Shown: positions 26,134-34,523, counted from the stretch's first letter. The stretch: 57,049 nt of DNA from Polyangiaceae bacterium (GCA_009780955.1 WQZB01000023.1:1-57049), one strand, 5' to 3'. Notes: generated by a model from the sequence alone, not told the origin. A program made the numbers and translations.

Positions 26134-26401
26134 CGCGTTTCTCGTGCTTTGGTTCAGCATGCCACTCGACTTGGCAAAGGGTAGAACAGGAATTTGTCTC
26201 CGTAGCATCGAAGTTTCCACGGCGACTTGATGTGATCGAAGTTACCCGCGCGAGACTACTTTCGCAAACGGAATTACGGGCGTACGGCGAAGTGCGATGG
26301 CAGCTACGAAGAGATGAAATGCCACGCAACATCACCACAACATTGCGTCGAAAGCGGTCGTACTTGCACTACGCCCACGACCTCCCTCACCATGGCGAAC
26401 C

Positions 26402-26617
26402 ATGGCGACCAAAGTAAGTGCGCACATTACCGGCACGGTGTGGAAGATTGAAGTGACCGTTGGCCAAGTCGTTTCCGAGGGACAAACTTGCGTCATCCTC
26501 GAGTCGATGAAGATGGAACTGCCTGTTGAGACACCTGTGTCGGGCACAGTCGAAACCATTTCGGCGACCGAAGGGCAGTCGGTAAGCCAGGGCGACACGC
26601 TTCTCACGATTGCTTAG
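26402..26617 (+). CDS. Stand-alone biotinyl/lipoyl attachment domain
   Basis: The 71 residues consist only of the biotinyl-domain barrel: an N-terminal VSAHITGTVWKIEV strand, VGQVVSEGQTCVILESMKME with the biotin-accepting Lys in ESMKME, then PVSGTVETISATEGQSVSQG. Such proteins carry biotin for acyl-CoA or oxaloacetate carboxylases. No carboxylase subunit is nearby, so the partner must be elsewhere. Its TAG stop codon overlaps the first bases of a TAGGGGC palindromic repeat. Confidence 0.88.
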   Translation: MATKVSAHITGTVWKIEVTVGQVVSEGQTCVILESMKMELPVETPVSGTVETISATEGQSVSQGDTLLTIA

Positions 26618-26764
26618 GGGCAGGCCTCGTGCCTGCCATGTGTTGGGCACCCACAAGGTGTTGCCCCTACGAAAATGCGTTTTGTTGGTCGTAGGGGCGC
26701 CATTTATGGCGCCCTCGCATGGGTTCCAAAACGCCGCGTAGGGCGCGATGAATCGCGCCCCTAC
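26615..26764. repeat. Composite of four GGGGC palindromes
   Basis: Palindromes lie at 26615-26637 (GGCAGGCCTCGTGCCTGCC), 26645-26670, 26691-26714 and 26738-26764 (GTAGGGCGCGATGAATCGCGCCCCTAC). The second and third are separated by GAAAATGCGTTTTGTTGGTC, the recurrent spacer. The array spans the whole gap between two convergent genes; its first TAG and last CTA are the stop codons of the flanking plus- and minus-strand genes. Confidence 0.75.
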
Positions 26765-27783
26765 TCGCGCCAGAAAAGCTTCCAGGGATTGTGTTTCAGA
26801 TCACGCAGCATTTCTTGCATGTCATCGTAAATGGATTCGTCCATCACGAATGCGCCTATTGTGCCGTTGCCCTTCTTGATGTGCGAAACAATGGCCTGTG
26901 CGTCGGCTGCCGTGGCGTTGGCGTGGGCAGCGAGCTCCGCGACATTTTCGAACATTTTTTTTAGCTGCTTTTGCTCTTCTTCGCCGCCAACGATTTTCGA
27001 TGCTCGATTGAGGTTGGCGAGCGCTTCGCGCGCGTCTTTGAGCATTGGCGCGCTGTCTTTCTGAAGGTCGGTGGAGAGGCGATCTACGTTGTCAATCGTT
27101 CGCTGAATCTTTGGGTTGTCGACGTATTGCTCGCGCACATGTGCGGTCAGTGTGACGGCTTCTTGCGATAGCAATTCGAGGTTTGAAATGGTTCGGTTGA
27201 TGCGGTCACGATTTTCGTTCAGCATCGTGTTCAGGCCTTTTAGGATGCCTGCGGTGTTGGTGACCATGTCGTTGATAAGCTCTCGGTTGTTGCGGATGGC
27301 CGTCATCATCGTGTCCAAGAGCTCGTAGGTTCTCGCGAAAAACAGGTCGAGTCGCGGCGGATCGATGCCTTTGACAATGCTGTTGTCGGCAAGCACTGGT
27401 TTTTCCAAAGAACCGGGATCGATAGCCAAAAACTTTTCGCCAAGGATACCCTGCGTGGTGACGTAAAAGTCTGCGTCGTCGTGGATGGCGTCTTTGACGC
27501 GTTGCTCAACCGCCGCTTTCGCACGCACGAGCACGCGACGATGCAACTGCGGATCCATCTTCCCGCCCATGAACTTAATTTCCGTAACCTTGCCAACCTT
27601 CACGCCGGAAAGAAGCACGGGCGCGCCCATTTGTAGGCCACCAGGGTCATCAAAATCGATATAGAGCGTGTACGTTTTCTCGAACGACAGGCCGCCCATG
27701 ATGAGGACGAAGCCGGCAAGAATGCCGAGCGACACAAGGACAAGGGCACCGACCTTGACTTCGATCGATTTCTCTTGAGCCAT
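26761..27783 (-). CDS. MCE-domain (MlaD-like) lipid-binding protein
   Basis: ATG 27783 gives 340 residues. An N-terminal anchor (VGALVLVSLGILAGFVLIMG) precedes a single MCE domain (YTLYIDFDDPGGLQMGAPVL, SGVKVGKVTEIKF, TTQGILGEKFLAIDPGS), followed by a long helical tail. MCE proteins form periplasmic hexameric rings that pass lipids between membranes. The ATPase gene on the same strand lies about 140 bases upstream across a repeat. There is no permease in this locus; the two MlaE permeases at 3853-5526 have no MCE partner. The stop codon is within a palindromic repeat. Confidence 0.92.
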   Translation of the reverse strand: MAQEKSIEVKVGALVLVSLGILAGFVLIMGGLSFEKTYTLYIDFDDPGGLQMGAPVLLSGVKVGKVTEIKFMGGKMDPQLHRRVLVRAKAAVEQRVKDAIHDDADFYVTTQGILGEKFLAIDPGSLEKPVLADNSIVKGIDPPRLDLFFARTYELLDTMMTAIRNNRELINDMVTNTAGILKGLNTMLNENRDRINRTISNLELLSQEAVTLTAHVREQYVDNPKIQRTIDNVDRLSTDLQKDSAPMLKDAREALANLNRASKIVGGEEEQKQLKKMFENVAELAAHANATAADAQAIVSHIKKGNGTIGAFVMDESIYDDMQEMLRDLKHNPWKLFWRE

Positions 27784-27839
27784 AAAACTTTCCCACGCTA
27801 CCGCGGAACGCACTCGCGTCCAATCGCTAAAGTCGAGGC

Positions 27840-27930
27840 GGGGCAGACACGGAGTCTGCCCCTACAGCCAACAGAACGCATATTCGTAGGGGCGGCCCTC
27901 CGTGGCCGCCCCTCAAATCGAAAGCGGTCA
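27840..27930. repeat. Two GGGGC palindromes plus 3'-end motif
   Basis: GGGGCAGACACGGAGTCTGCCCC (27840-27862, then TAC), spacer AGCCAACAGAACGCATATTC, a second palindrome at 27886-27912 (GGGGCGGCC ... GGCCGCCCC), then TCAAATCGAAAGCGGTCA (27913-27930). The last three bases of that motif are the complement of the stop codon of the ATPase gene. Confidence 0.7.
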
Positions 27931-28671
27931 GAGCTCGATGGGGCCTGTGGCGCTCCCATGAATGAACTGCTGCACAACCGCATCTTGCGTTGTGCGAAAT
28001 TCGTCCGGGGTGCCAAGCATGCGAACCTTGCCTTGGTAAAGCATGACGATCTGGTGAGCAATGCTGAAGGTGCTCACCAGATCGTGGCTGACGACAATCG
28101 AAGTAACACCAAGCTTGGACGATAGCTCGTGGATCAGCACGTCGACGCGCCGCGCGTTCACGGGGTCGAGCGACGTGGTTGGCTCGTCGAAAAGAACGTA
28201 TTTGGGGTCGAGCGCAAGAGCGCGCGCAATGGCCACACGTTTTCGCACGCCGTCTCCGAGCTCGGGCGGGTAGCGATCGGCGAACTCGCGAATATGGACC
28301 ATCTCGAGACGGTGCCGTGCTTCGTGCAGAGCTGCGTTCGTGTTGAGGTGTTTGTGCTTGCGCAGGGGAAGCGCCACGTTCTCGGCGCACGTCATCGAGT
28401 CGAAAAGCGTCGAATGTTGAAAGACCATTGCGCACTTCTTTCGCACCGGCCCCATTCGCTTTTCGTCGAACTTCGATACGTCTTCGCCGTCGAGCCAGAT
28501 TTCACCACGATCAGGGTAAAGCAAGCCAACAAGGTGCTTGATAAGTACACTTTTGCCGACGCCGGACACGCCAATGATGAAAAATACTTTCCCTTTGGGC
28601 ACGTCGAACGACACATCGTCGAGAACCGTTTTCGAGCCAAATTGCTTGACGAGGTTCTTGATTTGAATCAT
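27928..28671 (-). CDS. Mla-type ABC ATPase, second copy
   Basis: ATG 28671 gives 247 residues; farther upstream the frame runs into a palindromic repeat. Walker A is GVSGVGKS, Q-loop MVFQHSTLFDS, signature motif ELGDGVRKRVAIARA (the usual LSGG is replaced by LGDG), Walker B YVLFDEPTTSLD. The family is MlaF/Ttg2A, working with an MCE protein; the MCE gene follows on the same strand. The signature difference is shared by some Mkl/Ttg2A proteins, so activity is expected. It differs clearly from the ATPase at 5530. Confidence 0.88.
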   Translation of the reverse strand: MIQIKNLVKQFGSKTVLDDVSFDVPKGKVFFIIGVSGVGKSVLIKHLVGLLYPDRGEIWLDGEDVSKFDEKRMGPVRKKCAMVFQHSTLFDSMTCAENVALPLRKHKHLNTNAALHEARHRLEMVHIREFADRYPPELGDGVRKRVAIARALALDPKYVLFDEPTTSLDPVNARRVDVLIHELSSKLGVTSIVVSHDLVSTFSIAHQIVMLYQGKVRMLGTPDEFRTTQDAVVQQFIHGSATGPIEL

Positions 28672-28686
28672 CCGACGCGCCCCATA

Positions 28687-28769
28687 TAGGGCACCCACAA
28701 GGGGTGCCCCTACATGCACTAGGGCCTAACCACGCATATCCGTAGGGGCGTATGGCCATACGCCCCTAC
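28687..28769. repeat. Two GGGGC palindromes
   Basis: 28687-28713 (GGGCACCCACAAGGGGTGCCC) and 28742-28769, a perfect 28-bp palindrome centred on TATGGCCATA. The spacer ends in CACGCATATCC, the reverse of the recurrent ATATGCG word. The second unit ends eight bases before the stop codon of the CoA-transferase gene. Confidence 0.7.
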
Positions 28770-28776
28770 ACGCAGT

Positions 28777-30294
28777 CTATGCCTTTTGCATGGTGCCAGT
28801 TTCAATATAGCGCTGGTGCCAGGAAAAAACTTCGGTAAGCAAATGCGGTGTGTGCTTGCCAAAGCTATCGCGACACGCGCGCTCGAAGTAATCGGTCAAC
28901 ATGTCCCTGTAGCTTGGGTGCACACACTTGTCGATGATCTTGCGCGCGCGCTGCTTCGGGCTTAGGCCGCGCAAATCGGCCAAACCTTGCTCGGTTATGA
29001 TCACCGCTACGTCGTGCTCGGTGTGGTCGACGTGGCTCACCATTGGCACAATGCAACTAATTTGGCCTTTCTTGGCCATGCTTGGTGTGACGAACATCGA
29101 GATGTACGCATTGCGTGCAAAATCGCCTGATCCACCGATGCCGTTTTGAATGCGGCTGGCCATCAGGTGTGTGGAATTGACGTTGCCGTAAATGTCGGCC
29201 TCAATCATTCCGTTCATGGAAAGGCAACCAAGGCGCCGGATTAGCTCAGGGTGGTTGGACATCTCCTGCGGTCGCAACACGATGCGCTCGCGGTAAAAGG
29301 CGATGTTGTCGATAAACTCCTGTATTCCATCGGGACTCAGCGAGAAGGATGTGCCGGAAGCCATACGCAGCACGCCGCTCTTGAGAAGCTCCAACATTCC
29401 GTCTTGGATCACTTCGGTGAACGCTGTCAGACCTCGGAATTGGCTGTTGCCCAAGCCTGCAAGAACCGCGTTCGCAATGTTGCCGACGCCCGATTGCAGC
29501 GGCAAAAGGTTTTTGGGCAAACGCCCTGCAGACACTTCGTTGTTCAGAAAATCGATCACATGTTCTGCGATACGCTTCGAATCGGCATCCAGCGGCGAGA
29601 AGGGCGTGTTGCGGTCAGGAGCGTCGGTTTCGACAATGGCTACGATTTTCTTTGGATCGCAGAAGAAAGCCTTCTCGCCGAAGCGGTCATCGGGGCGCAC
29701 GAGTGGAATCGGTTTGCGATTGGGCGGCAGCGCTGTGCCGTAATAAATGTCGTGCATGCCGTAGAGTTGTTCGGGCTGCCACGAATTAACTTCGACGATG
29801 ACTTTTTTGGCTTGGTCGATCCACGTCTTGTTGTTGCCCACCGACGACGAAGGCATGAGCCGTCCATCAGGCAGAATGCCAGCGACCTCGATCAACGCGA
29901 TGTCGACTTCGCCGTAGAACCCAAACCACGTGTGTTGCGCTACGTGGCTAAGGTGCATGTCGAAATAGTCTAGGGAGCCAGCGTTGATGCGATCACGCAA
30001 TATGGGATCGGACTGGTATGGCGTGCGCATGCCGATGCCGTCGACACGCGCCAGCACGCCATCGAGCTCCGGAGCCGTCGAGGCGCCCGTGAGCACGCGA
30101 ATCTGAAAAGGTTTGTTTTCGGCATGCGCGGCTTCGATGCGCTTGGCCAATGCCTGGGGAACGGCTTTGGGATAGCCGGCTCCCGTGAATCCACTCATGC
30201 CCACGGTCATGTCATTTTCAATGAAGGCCGCCGCTTGCTCCGCGGTCATAATGCGTTGACGGAGCTCTTCTGCGTGCACTCGAGTCTGTGTCAT
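28777..30294 (-). CDS. Acetyl-CoA hydrolase/CoA-transferase (succinyl-CoA:acetate type)
   Basis: ATG 30294 fits the ribosome-binding site GAAAGGGAA; 505 residues is the normal family length. Features are the N-terminal VGMSGFTGAGYPKAVPQAL, the catalytic Glu in GLTAFTEVIQDG, and the C-terminal GLADLRGLSPKQRA typical of the Ach1/AarC/Cat1 family. These enzymes move CoA between succinyl-CoA or other acyl-CoAs and acetate through a glutamyl-CoA intermediate. True hydrolysis is less likely than transfer. No TCA-cycle gene is adjacent to sharpen the substrate. Confidence 0.9.
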   Translation of the reverse strand: MTQTRVHAEELRQRIMTAEQAAAFIENDMTVGMSGFTGAGYPKAVPQALAKRIEAAHAENKPFQIRVLTGASTAPELDGVLARVDGIGMRTPYQSDPILRDRINAGSLDYFDMHLSHVAQHTWFGFYGEVDIALIEVAGILPDGRLMPSSSVGNNKTWIDQAKKVIVEVNSWQPEQLYGMHDIYYGTALPPNRKPIPLVRPDDRFGEKAFFCDPKKIVAIVETDAPDRNTPFSPLDADSKRIAEHVIDFLNNEVSAGRLPKNLLPLQSGVGNIANAVLAGLGNSQFRGLTAFTEVIQDGMLELLKSGVLRMASGTSFSLSPDGIQEFIDNIAFYRERIVLRPQEMSNHPELIRRLGCLSMNGMIEADIYGNVNSTHLMASRIQNGIGGSGDFARNAYISMFVTPSMAKKGQISCIVPMVSHVDHTEHDVAVIITEQGLADLRGLSPKQRARKIIDKCVHPSYRDMLTDYFERACRDSFGKHTPHLLTEVFSWHQRYIETGTMQKA

Positions 30295-30462
30295 TGGCAA
30301 TTCCCTTTCTCAACGAGTTCGATCCAATGGCTCGGGCGAGATCAACCCATGTCGCTCTGCGATCCGCGACGGGGTACTTAAAGCATGCCAGGCACGTAAC
30401 GCGCAAAACGATAGGCACTGCTGCGCCACAATCGTCTCGAATCGGCCCCGAAGTGCCCCAAA

Positions 30463-30882
30463 TCAAGTTATCGTAACGAGTGCGCCTGCTATCATGAGCA
30501 CCACGCCGAGCACCAGCTTCCAGGTGAGCGGCTCTTTGAGGAACAAGACGGCGAGAGTCAGCGTGAAAGCAAGGCTCGTTTTGTCGATCGGCGCGACCTT
30601 CGAAGCCGGCCCGAGCTGCAGCGCGCGGAAGTAGGCGAGCCACGACGCGCCCGTTGCGATGCCCGAGAGAATCAGAAAGACGAGCGTGCGCCCGCCTACC
30701 TTGCTCAGCCCGCGCTGCTCGCCGTTCGCGATCACGATTCCCCACGCAAAAACGAGGACAACGCACGTGCGAACGGCTGTGGCGAGGTTTGACGAGATCC
30801 CCATCACTCCGACTTTGGCAAGGATGGCCGTCGCTCCAGCGAATGCGGCCGACAAAAGTGCAAACATCCACCAGGTGATCAT
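30463..30882 (-). CDS. Short EamA/DMT-family transporter
   Basis: The 139 residues start at ATG 30882 behind GGAGGTCAACG and overlap the ClC gene by four bases (ATGA). Four to five hydrophobic helices form one EamA repeat: WWMFALLSAAFAGATAILAK, GASWLAYFRALQLGPASKV, DKTSLAFTLTLAVLFLKEPL and LVLGVVLMIAGALV. Full EamA transporters have two such repeats, so this half-size protein probably acts as a dimer. The substrate is unknown; its coupling to a ClC protein hints at shared regulation. Confidence 0.85.
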   Translation of the reverse strand: MITWWMFALLSAAFAGATAILAKVGVMGISSNLATAVRTCVVLVFAWGIVIANGEQRGLSKVGGRTLVFLILSGIATGASWLAYFRALQLGPASKVAPIDKTSLAFTLTLAVLFLKEPLTWKLVLGVVLMIAGALVTIT

Positions 30883-32159
30883 CGTTGACCTCCTTCCGTC
30901 TTTGGGGGCACTTCCGAGCGATAGTTGCGCAGGGCAACTGGATGCGCCAACAACTCGCCGCCATGCTTCCGCCGCCAGAGGCGCTGCGCGGGATAGATGC
31001 CACGGTGCCCCGAGAGCAAGTAGGCCGTCACCGTAACGATGACGACATGGGGAAGAGCATGGGCACCGATCAGTTCGACGGCCATGATCGACAACGCAAT
31101 GGGAGTGTTCGCCGCGGCACCGAATACGGCGGCGAGACCAACGCCTGCGCCGAGCTCGAGTGGCAAGTGGGCGGTGCGCGCAACGACGCTTCCGAGTGTG
31201 GCTCCGACGAAAAAGAGAGGAGTGACCTCGCCGCCAAGAAAACCGCTCGCAAGAGTCACTGCCGTGAAAGCAATTTTTAGCGCGAAGGCAATCGCCGGCA
31301 CGTGCGGATCGCGAAACGCGCTCACAATGGTTGGCACGCCAAGACCGAGGTAGTCGCTCGTTCCTACGGCCTTCCACATAACAACGAGGATGACGCCGCC
31401 CGCGAACATGCGCAGCGGCAATCGCACGATGCGGTCGGCAAGGCGCTTGGTGCGGTGGGTCAGCTCCACGAAAGCGATGGTCGCGAGCGCCATGGCAACG
31501 CCCACGATGGCGAGCTTGGCCAGCAAAAGAGGCGTCATCGGAACGTAGGGCACCGCAGGGTATGCCGTGTGCAAGATGCCGAGCTGCCGCGTGACGTAGT
31601 CGCCGACCGTGCTCGCAACGAGTGCCGGCACGAGCGCGTCGTACTCGACGCGTCCCACCGCAAGGACCTCGAGCCCGAAGAACGTGCCGGCGATGGGGGT
31701 GCCGAAGACCGATCCGAAACCTCCTGCCATGCCGGCTGCAAGGAGCTTACGACGCATTTCCGGTGAGACATGCAAGCGGTGCGCGATGGCGTCGGCTAAA
31801 CTTGCGCCCATTTGCACGGCCGTACCTTCGCGGCCTGCGCTGCCACCAAACAGGTGCGTGAGCACGGTGCCAAGGAGCACCATCGGCGCCATGCGCAGAG
31901 GAAGCTTCGCGCGAGGCTCATGGATGGTGTCGATGACGAGGCTGTTGCCACCTTGGATCGAGGCTCCCCAACGATCGTATATGGCGCCAACGAAAAGACC
32001 TGCCACAGGCAGCAGGTAAACGATCCGTTCGTGATTCCCGCGATACGTGGTGACTCGCTCGAGCAGCACGAGAAACAAGGCTGACGCGCCGCCGCATGCG
32101 ATTCCCACGATGGCACCAAGCCACGACCACTGGAGCAGAGTCAATACGCGCTGCCGCAT
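30879..32159 (-). CDS. ClC-family anion transporter, possibly the fluoride branch
   Basis: ATG 32159 gives 426 residues with about ten membrane helices. Diagnostic motifs are QGGNSLVIDTI where chloride types have GSGIP, GGSAGREGTAVQMGASL with the gating Glu of GREG, and SGFLGGEVTPLFFVGATLG. The lack of the GSGIP serine and GREGT in place of GREGP resemble changes described for fluoride-exporting ClC proteins; assignment to that branch is inference. No fluoride riboswitch could be recognised upstream. The NhaP-type gene is divergent, with about 90 bases between them. Confidence 0.85.
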   Translation of the reverse strand: MRQRVLTLLQWSWLGAIVGIACGGASALFLVLLERVTTYRGNHERIVYLLPVAGLFVGAIYDRWGASIQGGNSLVIDTIHEPRAKLPLRMAPMVLLGTVLTHLFGGSAGREGTAVQMGASLADAIAHRLHVSPEMRRKLLAAGMAGGFGSVFGTPIAGTFFGLEVLAVGRVEYDALVPALVASTVGDYVTRQLGILHTAYPAVPYVPMTPLLLAKLAIVGVAMALATIAFVELTHRTKRLADRIVRLPLRMFAGGVILVVMWKAVGTSDYLGLGVPTIVSAFRDPHVPAIAFALKIAFTAVTLASGFLGGEVTPLFFVGATLGSVVARTAHLPLELGAGVGLAAVFGAAANTPIALSIMAVELIGAHALPHVVIVTVTAYLLSGHRGIYPAQRLWRRKHGGELLAHPVALRNYRSEVPPKTEGGQR

Positions 32160-32252
32160 CGCATTCTCACGATGTAGCCGTAGCCACAACGACGATGCAA
32201 GAGGCCTTCGTCACTAGGCGCGTTGGCGTTTGGCAAGGTATATGGTGAGCGC

Positions 32253-33815
32253 GTGAGTCTTGGCGAACGGCTCGAAAGCTTCCTGATGGTTCTTGCGGTT
32301 GGTTCCGCGGTTGCCATTGGCGCCAAGCGCGTCGGCATTCCGTACAACGTGGCGCTCGTCGTTGTCGGTTTGGTGCTCGTGCTCGTCGACGTTTTCCCTC
32401 ATGCACCACTCGATCCCGATGTCGTGCTCGTCGCCGTTCTGCCTGTTCTCATCTTCGAAGGCGCGCTCGTTGCCGATGCCGACGCCCTCAACCGCGCACG
32501 GCAGCCCATTTTGGCCCTTGCCGCGCCGGGTGTCGTCATCTCACTCCTCGGCACGGCCGGCATTGCAACCGTGGCGCTCGGGCTAACCGTTCCGTCCGCG
32601 CTTTTGCTCGGCGCGCTGCTCGCCATTACCGACACGGTTTCCGTGCTTCTCGCATTCCGAAGCACGCGTGTTCCGCATCGTCTTGCGGCCATCATGGAAG
32701 GCGAAAGCCTTTTCAACGACGGCACGGCGCTCGTTCTCGTCAGCGTTACGGCGACCGCGGCATCCCGTGGAACCTTCGACCTGCTCCCCACCGCGCGCGC
32801 GCTGGCCGTGGCCATTGCGGGCGGTTTGATGCTTGGCTTTGCAATCGGCGCCATCGGCGCCGCTGTCCTTCGCCGCACGCCCGATCATCTGACCGCAATC
32901 CTCGCCTCGATAGTCCTCGTTTTCGCGGCCTCGTTGACCGCTGAGCATGTGCACGCTTCGCCAATCATTGCTGTCGTAGTTGCGGGGCTCGTCGTGGGGC
33001 GCGCTGCACGCGGAGTGCTCGAGCCGTCGCATGTTCTCGCGCTGCATGGCTTCTGGGAAACCGCAGGGTTCGCACTCAACGTCATTTTGTTTCTGCTCGT
33101 TGGCATGCAGATCGACACGGGATTGCTCGCCGACGAAGCAGGATCCATCGCCCTTGCGGTCGTCGCGCTGCACGTTGGCAGGGCCATTGCCGTCTATGGG
33201 TGCTTCGCGCTGCTCGGCCTCACCTCGAAGCAAAAGGTCCCCTTGCGCTGGCAGCACGTCATGGTCTTCGGCAACATCAAGGGTGCGCTTTCCATGGCCG
33301 CCGTTCTCGCGTTGCCGATCGATTTCCCCAACAAGCAGCGGCTCGTCACGATCGTCTTCGGCGTTACCTTCGTCACGCTGATGACGCAGGCGCTGCCTTT
33401 CCGTCGCTTCCTGCGCGCGATTGGCATCGGCATTTCCGATCATGGCAACGCCTTGGAAGAGGCGCGCGCGCGTCTCATTCTTGCTCGGCGTGGGCAAGCG
33501 GAGCTCGACGATCTGCTTGCCTCTGGGCTTGTCTCTCGGCGTGACCATGCCGAGCGCAGCGCCGCCTTCCAACGCACGATCATTGCCGTTGAAGCAATCC
33601 TTCGCTCGCCGCATGCCGAGGGCGGTGACGACGCCGTCATCGACGGCGCCATCTTGAGTGCGCAGAAAGCCGCTCTGATCGATGCTGCGCGCCGTGGTCT
33701 CGTCGGTGATGATACGGCCGAGCGCGAGATCGCGCTTCTCGATGGCCGGCTCATGCGGCTATCGGCAGGGCATCACAACACCGCTACTGAAGTTGCTGAA
33801 GGAGACAAAGACTAA
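32253..33815 (+). CDS. Na+/H+ antiporter, NhaP/CPA1 family
   Basis: Start taken at GTG 32253 (520 residues); TTG 32223 is also open. About twelve membrane helices are seen. The family core is LPVLIFEGALVADADAL, the ion-site region LLAITDTVSVLLAFRS, MEGESLFNDGTALVLVS and FGNIKGALSMAAVLALP. A cytoplasmic C-terminal domain of about 110 charged residues follows. It exchanges protons for Na+ or K+ across the inner membrane. The TAA stop overlaps the ATG of the TrkA-type gene (TAATG), so the two are coupled and the latter likely regulates it. Confidence 0.9.
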   Translation: MSLGERLESFLMVLAVGSAVAIGAKRVGIPYNVALVVVGLVLVLVDVFPHAPLDPDVVLVAVLPVLIFEGALVADADALNRARQPILALAAPGVVISLLGTAGIATVALGLTVPSALLLGALLAITDTVSVLLAFRSTRVPHRLAAIMEGESLFNDGTALVLVSVTATAASRGTFDLLPTARALAVAIAGGLMLGFAIGAIGAAVLRRTPDHLTAILASIVLVFAASLTAEHVHASPIIAVVVAGLVVGRAARGVLEPSHVLALHGFWETAGFALNVILFLLVGMQIDTGLLADEAGSIALAVVALHVGRAIAVYGCFALLGLTSKQKVPLRWQHVMVFGNIKGALSMAAVLALPIDFPNKQRLVTIVFGVTFVTLMTQALPFRRFLRAIGIGISDHGNALEEARARLILARRGQAELDDLLASGLVSRRDHAERSAAFQRTIIAVEAILRSPHAEGGDDAVIDGAILSAQKAALIDAARRGLVGDDTAEREIALLDGRLMRLSAGHHNTATEVAEGDKD

Positions 33816-34501
33816 TGCGCATCGTCATTGCCGGCGCGGGCCGTGGCGGACTTAGCATTGCCATCCACTTGCAGGGCCTTGGGCATGTTGTAACCGTTCT
33901 CGATCGCGATCCGCTCGTGACCCGTCGCGCGTTCGAAGAAAATGGCATTGTCGCACTCGTCGGCGATGCTACCGATGTTGCGCTTCTCACTCATGCCGAG
34001 GTCGGGCGCGCCGATGCCGTGCTTTCCATGCTCCACCGCGACGCGTACAACCTCGCAGTGATCATGCTCGCGCGAAGCCTTGGCGCGCGCAGGGTCATGG
34101 TGCGCATGCGAGATCCCGAGTATCGCCCCGTTTACGAGGCTGCAGGCGTCAACCAAATCATTTCCGAAACCGAGGTGCTCGTCGGTGCGCTTGCTACGGC
34201 CATCGAGCACGAAGCGGTCCGACACTCGATGGTGCTTGGCAACGGCGAGGCCATCGCGTTCGAAATCGTTGTGCCCGAAGGCGCGTGGGTCGTCGGGCGC
34301 ACAGTGGGCGAAGTTGCCGCTCAGCCGACATTCCCTCGCTCGTGCGTGATTGCTGGCATGAGTCTCGAAGGCGCCGTGCAACCGGCCCGCGGTGGTTCTA
34401 GGTTTGCGGTTGGTACGCAGGTTCTCCTCGTCACGGCGCGCGCCGACGTTGGGGCCGCAGTCGCGTTTCTGATGCGTCGGCGCGCATCAGTTGACGCGTG
34501 A
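33815..34501 (+). CDS. TrkA/RCK-domain nucleotide-binding regulator
   Basis: The 228 residues have a Rossmann RCK-N domain (MRIVIAGAGRGGLSIAIHL with GxGxxG, Asp at VLDRDP, VGDATDVALL) and an RCK-C domain (about 135-225). Such proteins sense NAD(H) or ATP and gate potassium uptake or K+/H+ antiport. Translational coupling to the NhaP-type antiporter suggests it controls that transporter. No TrkH or Ktr membrane subunit is nearby. The stop codon is followed after two bases by the GACCGCTTTCGATTTGACGC motif. Confidence 0.9.
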   Translation: MRIVIAGAGRGGLSIAIHLQGLGHVVTVLDRDPLVTRRAFEENGIVALVGDATDVALLTHAEVGRADAVLSMLHRDAYNLAVIMLARSLGARRVMVRMRDPEYRPVYEAAGVNQIISETEVLVGALATAIEHEAVRHSMVLGNGEAIAFEIVVPEGAWVVGRTVGEVAAQPTFPRSCVIAGMSLEGAVQPARGGSRFAVGTQVLLVTARADVGAAVAFLMRRRASVDA

Positions 34502-34503
34502 GC

Positions 34504-34523
34504 GACCGCTTTCGATTTGACGC
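34504..34523. repeat. 3'-end motif GACCGCTTTCGATTTGACGC
   Basis: A 20-base copy of the motif that also forms the ends of the 123-bp element at 39487. It starts two bases after the TrkA-type stop codon. The remaining gap to 34774 shows no gene. Confidence 0.65.

Noticed and set aside
26615..26764. CRISPR array
   Set aside because: The units are palindromes with variable inner words and irregular spacing, not identical direct repeats with unique spacers of constant length.
32160..32252. Possible fluoride riboswitch upstream of the ClC gene
   Set aside because: No GGNGATGG...CC core with the expected pseudoknot could be seen in the leader; a covariance scan would be needed to overturn this.
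32583..33614. Long minus-strand open frame (343 codons) inside the antiporter gene
   Set aside because: It is opposite a strongly supported transporter; its translation is Arg/Glu/Asn-rich without motifs, as expected from G+C-rich antisense.
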